DNA of 64,000 nucleotides from Geomonas silvestris (GCF_014193515.1 NZ_BLXX01000003.1:248001-312000); one strand, 5' to 3'. Positions 45,796-53,823 are shown, counted from the first letter of the stretch. Program-made: numbers and translations. The notes: a model not told the origin generated them from the letters alone.

Positions 45796-47571
45796 ATGAT
45801 GCGAACTTTCCCCGGTACCCGCCACATCGTCAGTGCAGTGGCCGCCGCGTTTATCCTGGTTGCCTCCCTGGCAGCCGCCGCGACCGAAAGCGGTGCGGAT
45901 TCCTGCGTGGGGTGCCACGCGGACCAAGCCAGGATGGCCCAACTGGGCTACCCCCACCTGACCGTGACCCCTGCGGAGGTCGCACGGCAGTCGGGGATGC
46001 AGGCGGGGTGCTCCGACTGCCACCTGGGAGATCCGGGGCAGCAGGAGCTTAACGCCGCCCACCAGGGGATGGGGCGCCTGCAACCGGTGCGCAAGAAGGG
46101 GCTGCTGGTGGAGACCGGGCCGCGCCAAGTTCCGCTCGAATTGACCGGCGACCCGATGACCCGCATCAAGCACCGCATCCTGAAAAACGGCAAAAGCGTC
46201 GGGGACCCGGACGTGTCCCTCGTCCTCTACCAGGACAAGCGCCGGGACAACCTGTCCCAGGATTTCAAGGTCATAGAGCGCACCTGCGGCTCCTGTCACG
46301 CCAAGGAGTTCTCCGAGTTCACCCGCTCTACCATGGGGCTCAACGCGAAGCAGAGCCAGTACCGGGGCTGGGCCGACCCGAAGCGCGGTCCGCACAACTG
46401 CGGCACCTGGTTCGCAGGCAACCACGACCTCATCGCGAAGAACACCGCCCTTCCTTTCTCTCCGGAACAAAACGCCCTGAACCAGAGAAGCTGCAACACC
46501 TGCCATGTCGGATGTCTCGATTGCCACTACGACCCGGTGCCGGCAGATCCTGCCGATCCCTCCCGGGGTATGCACACCTTCAACCGGATACCCAAGCCGG
46601 AGAGCTGCTACGGAGGCGGGCGCGGCCAGATCTGCCATGCCGGACCGGAGGAGCGCCGCCGCGGCGCCGGGTATTTCGGCGCCAGTTACGCGAACCCCGA
46701 GGGGATGGAACCGGACATCCACCGGACCAAGAAGGTGCACTGCCTCGACTGCCACGAGAACAGCGGCTCGGGTACCGGGCTTGGTCACGCCATGGTGAAG
46801 AGGCAGGGGCGCTGTGACAAGTGCCATGCCGCGCAGCTCGAGGGGCATGAGAGGTCCCTGCACCGGAAGCTTTCCTGCGAGGCCTGCCATATCCACGACG
46901 TTTCCGGCTACCAGGGTACCTACTGGGGCCCGGGCCGCCTGGCCGGCGTCGAGACCCCCTACTTCAAATACAAGGAATACTACGGAATCATGAAGGACCC
47001 AATCCTCATACGTGACCAGAAGGGGCGCTGGATACCGGTGAAGCCGTTCCCGATGGCCGTCTTGAACCAGAAGGAGTCCTCCCTGAAGCCCGGGCTCCAT
47101 TGGCGCTGGCCCAAGGAGCTCCCCGACCTGCAAAGGACCGACGATGCCTACGGCCTGGTCGGCCTCTATGGCGGCCTTCCCGAGAACAACAACGCCCTGC
47201 TCTGGATCCAGATGGACAAGGTCTCCCACAAGTACGGCAAGAGCCGGCCCTGCGCCTCCTGCCACGCCTCGCCCGAAGGCGAGCAACGCCAGCTGGTGAA
47301 GTGGGACTTCAGCGATGCCGGGGCGCTCCCCTTCAGCGGCAGCCACACGGTGGTGGCGGATAAAAGCGGACTCGCCATCGTCGAACTCACTTCGGAGCCG
47401 ATCGAGCCGAGCGCCGGCTATCGCCTCTCCAGTCTGGCTCCCTGGATGTACCTGAAGGACCGCTGGCGCATCACCGGGGATTTTTCCCTGCCGGTGCTTC
47501 GGGACCGGAAGCTCTACGACCGGGTTGGCGGCGACAGCGGCCGGGCCCGCGAGGCGGGGGTGGTGCACTGA
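45796..47571 (+). CDS. exported multiheme cytochrome c, nine CxxCH sites
   Basis: The 591-residue protein has a signal peptide ending near residue 30. Nine CxxCH heme sites are readable: CVGCH, CSDCH, CGSCH, CNTCH, CLDCH, a second CLDCH, CDKCH, CEACH and CASCH. A tenth cysteine pair, CYGGGRGQICH, has eight residues between the cysteines and may bind heme atypically. The His-rich spacing suggests bis-His ligation. TAAGGAGG precedes the ATG. With the thiol protein upstream it forms a probable two-gene unit ended by a strong hairpin. A role in periplasmic or extracellular electron transfer is likely; the exact partner is unknown. Confidence 0.92.
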   Translation: MMRTFPGTRHIVSAVAAAFILVASLAAAATESGADSCVGCHADQARMAQLGYPHLTVTPAEVARQSGMQAGCSDCHLGDPGQQELNAAHQGMGRLQPVRKKGLLVETGPRQVPLELTGDPMTRIKHRILKNGKSVGDPDVSLVLYQDKRRDNLSQDFKVIERTCGSCHAKEFSEFTRSTMGLNAKQSQYRGWADPKRGPHNCGTWFAGNHDLIAKNTALPFSPEQNALNQRSCNTCHVGCLDCHYDPVPADPADPSRGMHTFNRIPKPESCYGGGRGQICHAGPEERRRGAGYFGASYANPEGMEPDIHRTKKVHCLDCHENSGSGTGLGHAMVKRQGRCDKCHAAQLEGHERSLHRKLSCEACHIHDVSGYQGTYWGPGRLAGVETPYFKYKEYYGIMKDPILIRDQKGRWIPVKPFPMAVLNQKESSLKPGLHWRWPKELPDLQRTDDAYGLVGLYGGLPENNNALLWIQMDKVSHKYGKSRPCASCHASPEGEQRQLVKWDFSDAGALPFSGSHTVVADKSGLAIVELTSEPIEPSAGYRLSSLAPWMYLKDRWRITGDFSLPVLRDRKLYDRVGGDSGRAREAGVVH

Positions 47572-47616
47572 GCGAAGTAGCCTGACGACCGGTTAGGTGG
47601 GTGAGCTATCAAAAAG

Positions 47617-47654
47617 AAGAAGGGCCTGCGGTAATGAATGCGCAGGCCCTTCTT
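47617..47654. terminator. bidirectional terminator between cytochrome and lipoprotein genes
   Basis: Fourteen-base perfect arms AAGAAGGGCCTGCG/CGCAGGCCCTTCTT close a 10-base loop, with A-run on the left and TTCTTG on the right. It separates convergent genes. Confidence 0.93.
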
Positions 47655-47742
47655 GTACGTGGCGGAGAGGTCCGCTGGCTGCCAGGATGGCAGGATCACT
47701 TCTCGTTGGATTCAGGCGTTCCGCCGCCTGACCTGGTGGCCA

Positions 47743-48708
47743 TTACTTCATCTGGCCGCCCATTCCCGACGCAGTCCCCGTCGTTCCGGTACCGGAGCCC
47801 ATCATGGTTCCCCCCGAAGTGGATCCTGTGGTCCCCCCGGTGCCGGATCCCATCATGGTTCCACCCGAGGTGCTGCCGCCCATCATGCCCCTGAAGGATG
47901 CGGACATGTTGCGGAAGGGTGCGCCGACCGGCATGCTGCCCAGGGTGCTGGTCATGCTCCCCATGAGGGTCGTCATGGCGGTCTGTGACCCGGCACCGGT
48001 CCCCTTGACCGAGGAAAGGTTGCTGAAGATCGCCCCCATCATGCCGCGGTAACGGTTGACGTCGACCGAGGTGCCGGAACCGCTGGTCATCATCACCTGC
48101 CCCATCTGGCTTCCCATCAGGTTCGCCATGTTCTGCGCCGCGGTGTGCATCGTCTGGCCGGTGGCACTGCCGGAATTGGCCATGTAGTCAGCCAGCATGT
48201 TGGTCCCCGCCGGGAGCCCGAGCTGGGCGCTCATCAGGTCCATTGCCTGCTGCATGCTGTATTTGCCGGTTGCCATCAATTCGTGGATCTCGGTCGACAT
48301 GGGGCTGATGAAGTTGCTGCTGACCGTTCCGCTGACGGCGCCGGCGGGCATGCTGAGGATGTAGCTGTTCGCCACGGTCTGGTTGGTGTCCTTGTCGATG
48401 GTCACCCCCTGGACCGCCATGGCGACGATCGGGTACTGACCCACATCGGCGGGATCGACGGTAAGAATGTAGTTGCCATTTGGGTCAGTGGTGGCGGTCG
48501 GCTCCCCCGCATCGGGCTGGTAGTTGCCGTTTTTGTCCATGAATACCGTGGCGTTCACGAGGTAGCCGTCCGCGACCTTCCCGGATACCGCGGCGGGCGA
48601 GCTCCCTGCCGGAGCCCCGGTGCTCCCCGTCGTGCCGCCGGAACCGCCGCATCCTGCCATCAAACCTGCCACAACCAGTACTGCCGCTGCCGAAAATCTC
48701 GTTGTCAT
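47743..48708 (-). CDS. exported lipoprotein with Gly/Met/Ser-rich C-terminus
   Basis: ATG 48708 has an AGGAG site. The 321-residue product has lipobox LMAGC, a GGSGGTTGS linker, a calcium-binding-like or SdrD-type beta domain (VFMDKNGNYQPDAGEP), a helical middle and a C-terminal repeat (GGTMMGSGTGGTTGS, GGTMMGSGTGTTG). Met-Met and Gly-rich repeats recall soft-metal-binding surfaces, but that is inference. It is the single target gene of a sigma-54-like promoter at 48885-48902. Function unknown. Confidence 0.8.
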   Translation of the reverse strand: MTTRFSAAAVLVVAGLMAGCGGSGGTTGSTGAPAGSSPAAVSGKVADGYLVNATVFMDKNGNYQPDAGEPTATTDPNGNYILTVDPADVGQYPIVAMAVQGVTIDKDTNQTVANSYILSMPAGAVSGTVSSNFISPMSTEIHELMATGKYSMQQAMDLMSAQLGLPAGTNMLADYMANSGSATGQTMHTAAQNMANLMGSQMGQVMMTSGSGTSVDVNRYRGMMGAIFSNLSSVKGTGAGSQTAMTTLMGSMTSTLGSMPVGAPFRNMSASFRGMMGGSTSGGTMMGSGTGGTTGSTSGGTMMGSGTGTTGTASGMGGQMK

Positions 48709-48761
48709 GGTCCCACTCCTCTTGCTGTGTTTATTGAAAATCTGATCGCCGTCATTGGCGC

Positions 48762-48853
48762 TCACATCAGGTGACACACTCCCAGGCAACCGGCGAGGCT
48801 AAGGATCGTCGCCAGGAGAGTGCCGCTGCCAGTAAGGTTGGTATCTTCATCAT
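48762..48853 (-). pseudogene. frameshifted remnant of a small lipoprotein in the leader
   Basis: In the 5' leader of the lipoprotein gene, GGAGGG is followed by ATG ATG and MMKIPTLLAAAL. In a second frame the sequence continues LLATILSLAGC-LGVCHLM and stops. A single frameshift joins a signal peptide to a textbook lipobox (LAGC). The mature part would be only seven residues, with one Cys-x3-Cys-His. It looks like a decayed copy of a lipoprotein start, or a short leader peptide. Confidence 0.4.
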
Positions 48854-48884
48854 CCCTCCGGTAAAGCTGTGACCTGTCGTGACT

Positions 48885-48902
48885 ATTCCACGCTTCGTGC
48901 CA
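48885..48902 (-). promoter_or_regulatory. sigma-54-like promoter of the lipoprotein gene
   Basis: On the minus strand the sequence is TGGCACGAAGCGTGGAAT. The -24 part (TGGCAC) is perfect; the -12 part is GTGGA where TTGCA is expected, so it deviates at two bases. Its twin at 50608-50625 is identical except one base, and each has a palindrome about 91 bp upstream. Confidence 0.6.
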
Positions 48903-48977
48903 AAAGGGTGCATCCCGATAACCGGCTGTTTACATTGCCGGGTTGCCGCTGGGGCGCGGGGCGGGAGAAGCGATGAA

Positions 48978-48993
48978 GTGAAATCTTTTGCAC
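48978..48993. promoter_or_regulatory. putative activator site for the lipoprotein promoter
   Basis: GTG-N10-CAC with core AATCTTTTG. It shares TCTTTTGCACC with the perfect palindrome at 50697-50718 and lies about 92 bp from the promoter centre. A second TTTTGCAC occurs at 49007-49014. It is a less perfect copy, so may bind with lower affinity. Confidence 0.5.
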
Positions 48994-49172
48994 CACCTGA
49001 ACGAAGTTTTGCACTTCTTTACCAAGCATGACGAAATGCGGGCCAGGGGTGACGGAAAGGCAGGGGAGGGCGTAGGTGAGAAGGGGAGGAAACGGTGTGG
49101 GGCTGGGGAGATAAAGAAAGGATACTTCCCCGGCGGCCTGGGCACGTCGGGGACTTGGAAAGGCGAGGATTC

Positions 49173-50027
49173 CTAGAACTGGTAGCTGACCGCCAACCCG
49201 ACACCGTAGTCGGGGCTGGCAGTTTCAATGCCCTTGGCGAGGTAACCGTCCAGACCCAGGTGTGTGGAGAGCTGGTACTTGGTCCTCAGGCGCAGCTCGA
49301 GGAGCGGGCCGCCCCCCTCGGTGGTCGTGGTGCTTCCCTTCACCAGGAGCATCGGGCGCAGCCGTTCGCCCACCTGGTACCCGCCGCCGGCGTAGTAGTA
49401 CAGGTAGTTCTTGACCGCCAGGATGTCCGACTTACCCTGGATGGTGTAGCCGAGCTCGCCGTCGGCGAACCAGTCGCCGTACCACTTGCTGAGCTCGACG
49501 GCAAACCCTCCGTCAAAGGCGCCGGTGCCGAGGAACTTGTTCTTGTCCGCAGTGGGGATCTTCAGGTAGGCGTTGGGACGTATGGCGGGGACGTACTCTT
49601 CTTCGGTGTAAAGGACGTAGCCGGCCTTGAGCTTTGTGTCACCCAACCCGTACTGCGAGGTATCCACGTTGCTGCCTGAGGCGCTGGTGCGCATCCCGCC
49701 TCCCATCATCGTCCCGGCCAGCATCGACGGCTGGGGAGCTCCGGCCTGCCCCTGCATCGCCATGTACTGTCCCGCCACCACCGCACTGGTGCTCTGGTAG
49801 ATGAAGGGGAGCTCCAGAGAGAAGTCCAGCCGCTGTGTCGGGTACACGGCGACAGTGAACGGCAGGAAGACCGCATCGGTGTGAATGCCGGTTCCGTAGC
49901 TGCCGGAGGCAAACTCGAAGCCAAGGCCTACCGCGTAGCGCACTTCATCGGCGTGGAGCCGCGCAGGGGAAAGGAGCGGGGCCGCAAGCGCAAGGATGCC
50001 GAACACCTTCTTGATCTGCCGCGCCAT
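49173..50027 (-). CDS. outer membrane beta-barrel protein with Met-rich loop
   Basis: ATG 50027 has a GGAGG site. The 284-residue product has a signal peptide, amphipathic strands and a terminal Phe (AVSYQF). A loop near residue 90-130 is Met/Gly-rich (QYMAMQGQAG, LAGTMMGGGMRTSAS). GLGDTKLKAGY is the strand shared with the other two barrels. It is the second gene of the putative sigma-54 operon headed by 50070-50582, with 42 bases between them. Function unknown; soft-metal contact is possible. Confidence 0.78.
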   Translation of the reverse strand: MARQIKKVFGILALAAPLLSPARLHADEVRYAVGLGFEFASGSYGTGIHTDAVFLPFTVAVYPTQRLDFSLELPFIYQSTSAVVAGQYMAMQGQAGAPQPSMLAGTMMGGGMRTSASGSNVDTSQYGLGDTKLKAGYVLYTEEEYVPAIRPNAYLKIPTADKNKFLGTGAFDGGFAVELSKWYGDWFADGELGYTIQGKSDILAVKNYLYYYAGGGYQVGERLRPMLLVKGSTTTTEGGGPLLELRLRTKYQLSTHLGLDGYLAKGIETASPDYGVGLAVSYQF

Positions 50028-50069
50028 GGCGCACCTCCAGATGCAACGTGCCTTCAGGTAATTCACCGC

Positions 50070-50582
50070 CTAGCGCATCATCCGGCCGCCGCCCCGCATC
50101 ATGCCGCCACCCGGGCCGCCGGTCATCCCACCGGAATTGACCCCCATCCACGTGGGGCCCCCCCTTTCGTTGCGCAGGACGGCCTGCCCTCCGGAGCTGC
50201 GGTTATCGAGCTTCTGTACCATGAGGTAGGTCTTGCCGTCCTTGCCTTGGGCCTGGGAACCTTTGGCGCTCACCTGGTCGTTGGGGCGCAGTTGAAGGTC
50301 CTTTCGTTGCCACTCGGAACTCTTTCCCATGCTGAGCGTGACCGTGCCGGTACCGGTTTTGATGTCCACGAAGACGTTGCCGTTTTCTTCTGTTCTGGGA
50401 GAGGAGAGCACGCTACCCGAGACCGTCGTCACCGTGTTGATGTCGTACCCTTTGGTGAAGTCGAGACCGCTTTTCCCCAGGTTGTCCCCACCAAAGCCAA
50501 AACCTGCCCAGGCAGAACCGGCCGCCAGGACGTTCAGGCAGAGTGCGAACAGCATGAAGAAGGTAACGCGGTCTTTGCACAT
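50070..50582 (-). CDS. exported protein with DUF5666-like domain and Met/Arg/Gly tail
   Basis: ATG 50582 has a GGAGG site 10 bases upstream. The 170-residue product has a signal peptide (about residues 1-28), a small beta-barrel segment (VTTVSGSVLSSPRTEENGNVF, DLQLRPNDQVSAKGSQAQGKDGK) like DUF5666 domains, and a C-terminus GGMTGGPGGGMMRGGGRMMR. The methionines and arginines in the tail echo the Met-rich motifs of the neighbouring genes. It heads the operon with the barrel gene and has the strongest promoter and activator site of the locus. Confidence 0.72.
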   Translation of the reverse strand: MCKDRVTFFMLFALCLNVLAAGSAWAGFGFGGDNLGKSGLDFTKGYDINTVTTVSGSVLSSPRTEENGNVFVDIKTGTGTVTLSMGKSSEWQRKDLQLRPNDQVSAKGSQAQGKDGKTYLMVQKLDNRSSGGQAVLRNERGGPTWMGVNSGGMTGGPGGGMMRGGGRMMR

Positions 50583-50607
50583 AGGGTGTTTTTCCTCCAA
50601 GATCCTG

Positions 50608-50625
50608 ATTCCACGTTTCGTGCCA
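50608..50625 (-). promoter_or_regulatory. sigma-54-like promoter of the DUF5666-barrel operon
   Basis: On the minus strand TGGCACGAAACGTGGAAT has the perfect -24 box; the -12 box GTGGA deviates from TTGCA. It is nearly identical to the element at 48885-48902. Confidence 0.62.
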
Positions 50626-50696
50626 GCGGGGCCTTTATGGGTAACACGCTGATATCTTGGGAGATGGTCGCCCCGGGTCAACAAGCTTCCCCGGAA

Positions 50697-50718
50697 CAGG
50701 TGCACTCTTTTGCACCTG
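50697..50718. promoter_or_regulatory. perfect palindrome, putative enhancer site
   Basis: CAGGTGCA-N6-TGCACCTG has 8-bp perfect arms. It lies in the gap between the regulator's stop and the DUF5666 gene, about 91 bp upstream of the sigma-54-like promoter, the expected distance for NtrC-type activation. A further TTTGCACGG follows at 50720. Confidence 0.7.
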
Positions 50719-50730
50719 TGTTTGCACGGT

Positions 50731-52080
50731 TCACCCCTCCTCCAGCAGCCCGTACTCCTTCAGCTTGTACTGCAGAGACCTTCGGGAGATGCCCAATTCA
50801 GCGGCAGCCAGGCGGCGGTTGCCTCCGTTTTTCTGGACCGCCTTGACGATGAGTTCGCGCTCCGTGGATTTGAGGGCCTCCCGGCTGTCCAGGGTTTCCG
50901 GCTTTCGTTGCTTCAAAAGCTCGTCCGGCAGCGTGCCCGGCCTGACGAGGTCCCGGGAGAGTATCACCGCGCGCTCCATGACGTTTTGCAGCTCCCGGAT
51001 GTTTCCCGGCCAAGAGTACCCTTGCAGTGCGGCAAGCGCCTGTGGGTCGATCCCGTTCAGGCTCTTGCCGAGCTGGCCGCTGAACCGTTTAAGGAAGTAG
51101 CCGACCAGGGAGGGGATGGCGTCCCTGCGCTCGCGCAGGGGAGGGAGGTGCAGGGGGAAAACGTTGAGCCGGTAGTAGAGGTCTTCACGAAAGCGGCGCT
51201 GGTCCACCTCTTCGCGCAGGTTGCGATTGGTGGCGGCGACGATCCTGACGTCCGCCTTGATCTCCCTGCTGCCCCCCACCCGCTCGAACACCCGCTCCTG
51301 CAGGACGCGCAACAGCTTGGCCTGCAAGGGGAGCGGCATCTCGCCGATCTCGTCCAGGAAGATCGTTCCACCCTTGGCAAGCTCGAATTTCCCCTGCCGG
51401 GGCTGGATCGCACCGGTGAAGGCGCCCTTTTCGTGGCCGAACAGCTCGCTCTCCAGCAGGTTTTCCGGGATGGCGGCGCAGTTGAGCGGGATAAAGGGGG
51501 CCCCCCTCCGGGAGCTCAAAAGGTGTACGGTTCGGGCCACCAACTCTTTCCCGGTGCCGCTCTCCCCGAAGATGAGGACGTTCGCCAGGGTGTCCGCCAC
51601 CTCGTGCACCAAGCGGCGCACCGTCTGCATGGCAGAGCCGGCGAAGATAAGCTCCTCCGGCGGCAGTCCGGCCGCCTCCAGTTCCTTGAGCGAGAGGTAT
51701 TCCCGCGCCTGCACCTGACCCGCGATGCTGCGGCGCACCACGTCGAGGAGGGTGTCCGGCGAGTCCAGGGGCTTGGTGAGGAAGTCGATCGCCCCCTCCT
51801 TGATGGCGGCAACGGCCTCGTCCACCTTGCCGAATGCGGTGAGGAAGATGAACGGCGGAGCGCCGAGGTCGTTTCTGGTTTCGCGGAACAACTCGAGCCC
51901 GCTCTTTCCCGGCAGCTTCAGGTCGGAGATCACCAGGTCGAAGCTCCCCTGCCGCAAGAGCTTGAGCCCCTGGATGCCGTCCGCCGCGCACAGCACCTGG
52001 TGCCCGTCATCCTCGAGGATGGTCTGCAAAAAGCTGCGGAAGGTTGCATCGTCCTCCACCAGCAGGATCGTTCCCTTCAT
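50731..52080 (-). CDS. sigma-54-dependent response regulator (NtrC family)
   Basis: The 449-residue protein has a receiver (Asp53 in VISDLKLPGKSG; TKPL), an AAA+ domain with Walker A GESGTGKE, the sigma-54 contact loop KGAFTGA, Walker B LDEIGEM, and a C-terminal Fis-type helix-turn-helix (NRRLAAAELGISRRSLQYKLKEYG). It activates sigma-54 promoters after phosphorylation. Its gene overlaps that of the kinase by four bases. The two promoters in this locus are the obvious targets. Confidence 0.95.
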   Translation of the reverse strand: MKGTILLVEDDATFRSFLQTILEDDGHQVLCAADGIQGLKLLRQGSFDLVISDLKLPGKSGLELFRETRNDLGAPPFIFLTAFGKVDEAVAAIKEGAIDFLTKPLDSPDTLLDVVRRSIAGQVQAREYLSLKELEAAGLPPEELIFAGSAMQTVRRLVHEVADTLANVLIFGESGTGKELVARTVHLLSSRRGAPFIPLNCAAIPENLLESELFGHEKGAFTGAIQPRQGKFELAKGGTIFLDEIGEMPLPLQAKLLRVLQERVFERVGGSREIKADVRIVAATNRNLREEVDQRRFREDLYYRLNVFPLHLPPLRERRDAIPSLVGYFLKRFSGQLGKSLNGIDPQALAALQGYSWPGNIRELQNVMERAVILSRDLVRPGTLPDELLKQRKPETLDSREALKSTERELIVKAVQKNGGNRRLAAAELGISRRSLQYKLKEYGLLEEG

Positions 52081-53327
52081 CGTCCACTCCCATCTGCTGC
52101 GCCGGAACTCTCAAGCGGCAGGGTCAGCGTCACCTTGGTACCCTCATCCGGTTTGCTCGTCAACTGAATTTTCCCCCGGTGTTCCTCGGCAATCTTCCGG
52201 CACAGGGCAAGCCCCAGGCCGGTGCCGCGCGCCTTGGTGGTGAAGAACGGCTCGAACACCCGGGCGAGGTCGTCCCCGGCGATTCCCGTACCGCTATCTT
52301 CGACGCGGGCGACGGCGCTCTTGCCCGAGGAACCGACGCTCCAGCGCAGGGTCCCACCTTCGGGCATCGCCTGGAGGGCGTTCTTGCCAAGGTTCAGCAG
52401 CACCTGCTCGATCCGGTCCCGATTGCCCCAGACCCGCACCTCTTGCGCAACCTGGATGGACATCTCCACCCCGAGTTGGCGGGCCTCGTCGGAGAGCATC
52501 GCGGCCACGTGGTTGGTTACCTCGCCGAGATCGAAGGCATCCTTTGCGGGGGGCTCGCTGGAGGCGTAAAAGAGAAGCTCCGTGACCAGGTCCTCCAGGC
52601 GGCAGGCCTCCGCCACGATATTTTGGGCAAATCCGCTGTTGCGGGGTTCGGCGGGCCTTTTCTCGATCACCTGGGCGAACCCCTTGATGCCGGCGAGCGG
52701 GTTGCGGATCTCGTGGGCGAGCATGGCCCCCATGACCCCCAGTCGTGCGAGGCTCTCCTGGCGCGTCATCTCCCGTTGCATCCGTTCCTCCCGACGCGCG
52801 GAGCGGAGCAACACGGCGATCAGGCCCCACACGCCCGCCAGCATGCCGAGCAATATGGCGGTGTCCAACCTGGCCCGGCGAATGACCGAGTCGGCGCGGT
52901 AGGTGTGCAGGGTGAGGCGCAGGACGAGGGTTTCCGTGGGGAGGTAGAGGGGGGTCGTGAACTGGAAGGCCCGTTCTCCGGTGCCCAGAGTCACCCGCTC
53001 CTCGGTGGGGGCGGCTCCAGGGAAGCCCCGCTCCAGAGCGTCATCTCCGGTTGCGGTGCCGATGAGATCCGGGTTGGAGTGGAAACGGTAGATGCCGTGC
53101 CGGTCGACCATCGCGAAATAGGCGATGTCGGGCGGCCGAAACTTCGCGAGGCTGGCCAGGGAGGGGTCGTGAACTGCAAGACGGTCGATTGCGGCGCTGA
53201 GCGACAGCGCCAGGCCGCGCAGGTTTTCTTCCGCAATGGGGCCTGCCTGGCGGTAGTTGTAGGCGGCAAACCACAGGAGAAGAACGGAGAGGCAAAGCCC
53301 TGCCGATATGATGGCTTTTCTGAGCAT
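52077..53327 (-). CDS. membrane sensor histidine kinase, partner of the NtrC regulator
   Basis: The product is about 416 residues from ATG 53327 (ATG 53333 is an alternative two codons earlier; AGGATGT precedes 53327). A signal-anchor helix (about 3-22), a periplasmic region of about 150 residues and a second helix (about 175-195) give a sensor facing out. The kinase core has HisKA phosphoacceptor AMLAHEIRNPLAGIKG, N box LLNLGKNALQAMPEGG and G2 box FFTTKARGTGLGLAL. The periplasmic part lacks Cache or PAS hallmarks I can name, so the ligand is unknown. Confidence 0.9.
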   Translation of the reverse strand: MLRKAIISAGLCLSVLLLWFAAYNYRQAGPIAEENLRGLALSLSAAIDRLAVHDPSLASLAKFRPPDIAYFAMVDRHGIYRFHSNPDLIGTATGDDALERGFPGAAPTEERVTLGTGERAFQFTTPLYLPTETLVLRLTLHTYRADSVIRRARLDTAILLGMLAGVWGLIAVLLRSARREERMQREMTRQESLARLGVMGAMLAHEIRNPLAGIKGFAQVIEKRPAEPRNSGFAQNIVAEACRLEDLVTELLFYASSEPPAKDAFDLGEVTNHVAAMLSDEARQLGVEMSIQVAQEVRVWGNRDRIEQVLLNLGKNALQAMPEGGTLRWSVGSSGKSAVARVEDSGTGIAGDDLARVFEPFFTTKARGTGLGLALCRKIAEEHRGKIQLTSKPDEGTKVTLTLPLESSGAADGSGR

Positions 53328-53547
53328 GTACATCCTGGTTTCGCGAACCAGCTCTTTTTCCGCGCGCTTTACGTGGAGGCGCACTCTGTGAGTGAGACGG
53401 TACCTGCAGATTCGCCGGGACGACTTTGTCCCGGCTGCTGCGCTTCTACTATTTTGCCGGCCGGAGGGCTTTGGCACCACGGCTCAGCCATTGGCAGGTG
53501 CCGCTATCACAGTAGAGAGGTTGCCAGAAGAAGTATCATAGTTCCAT

Positions 53548-53823
53548 TCATTGTCCATTTCCAGATTCGATTTGGCCTCTTTTCTCGTCGGAATAGGTAT
53601 TGACGCTGTCTTTTCTCCCGGTCTGGTCCTGGGCGAAGATCTCGGCGCTCACCTTGGACTGCACCAAGACCTTCCTGCGGTTGGGGTCGTAGGAGATCGG
53701 CACCTCGGTCAGCTTGACCCGCTCGATCTTGGGCTGGATTACGAAGATGCTCCCTTTCGACATGTTGACCAGGACCTTGGTGAAGCGCCCGGTGTTGGCC
53801 ACCTCCTTCTGGATGACCCCCAT
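53548..53823 (-). CDS. small hypothetical protein with uncertain start
   Basis: The ATG at 53823 has a GGAG site six bases away (CCGGAGCAGCTTATG) and gives about 91 residues. The same frame is open upstream to about 53899 and reads ASCQVAYAELSGITPEQL, which looks like a lipoprotein start that lost its signal; no proper start codon is there. The rest is beta-rich (NMSKGSIFVIQPKIERVKLT, SYDPNRRKVLVQSKVSAEI). Either a short protein or a 5'-truncated one. I do not recognise it. Confidence 0.5.
   Translation of the reverse strand: MGVIQKEVANTGRFTKVLVNMSKGSIFVIQPKIERVKLTEVPISYDPNRRKVLVQSKVSAEIFAQDQTGRKDSVNTYSDEKRGQIESGNGQ

Noticed and set aside
45664-47568. Long minus-strand frame over the cytochrome gene
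   Set aside because: The CxxCH motifs, signal peptide and ribosome site are all on the plus strand.
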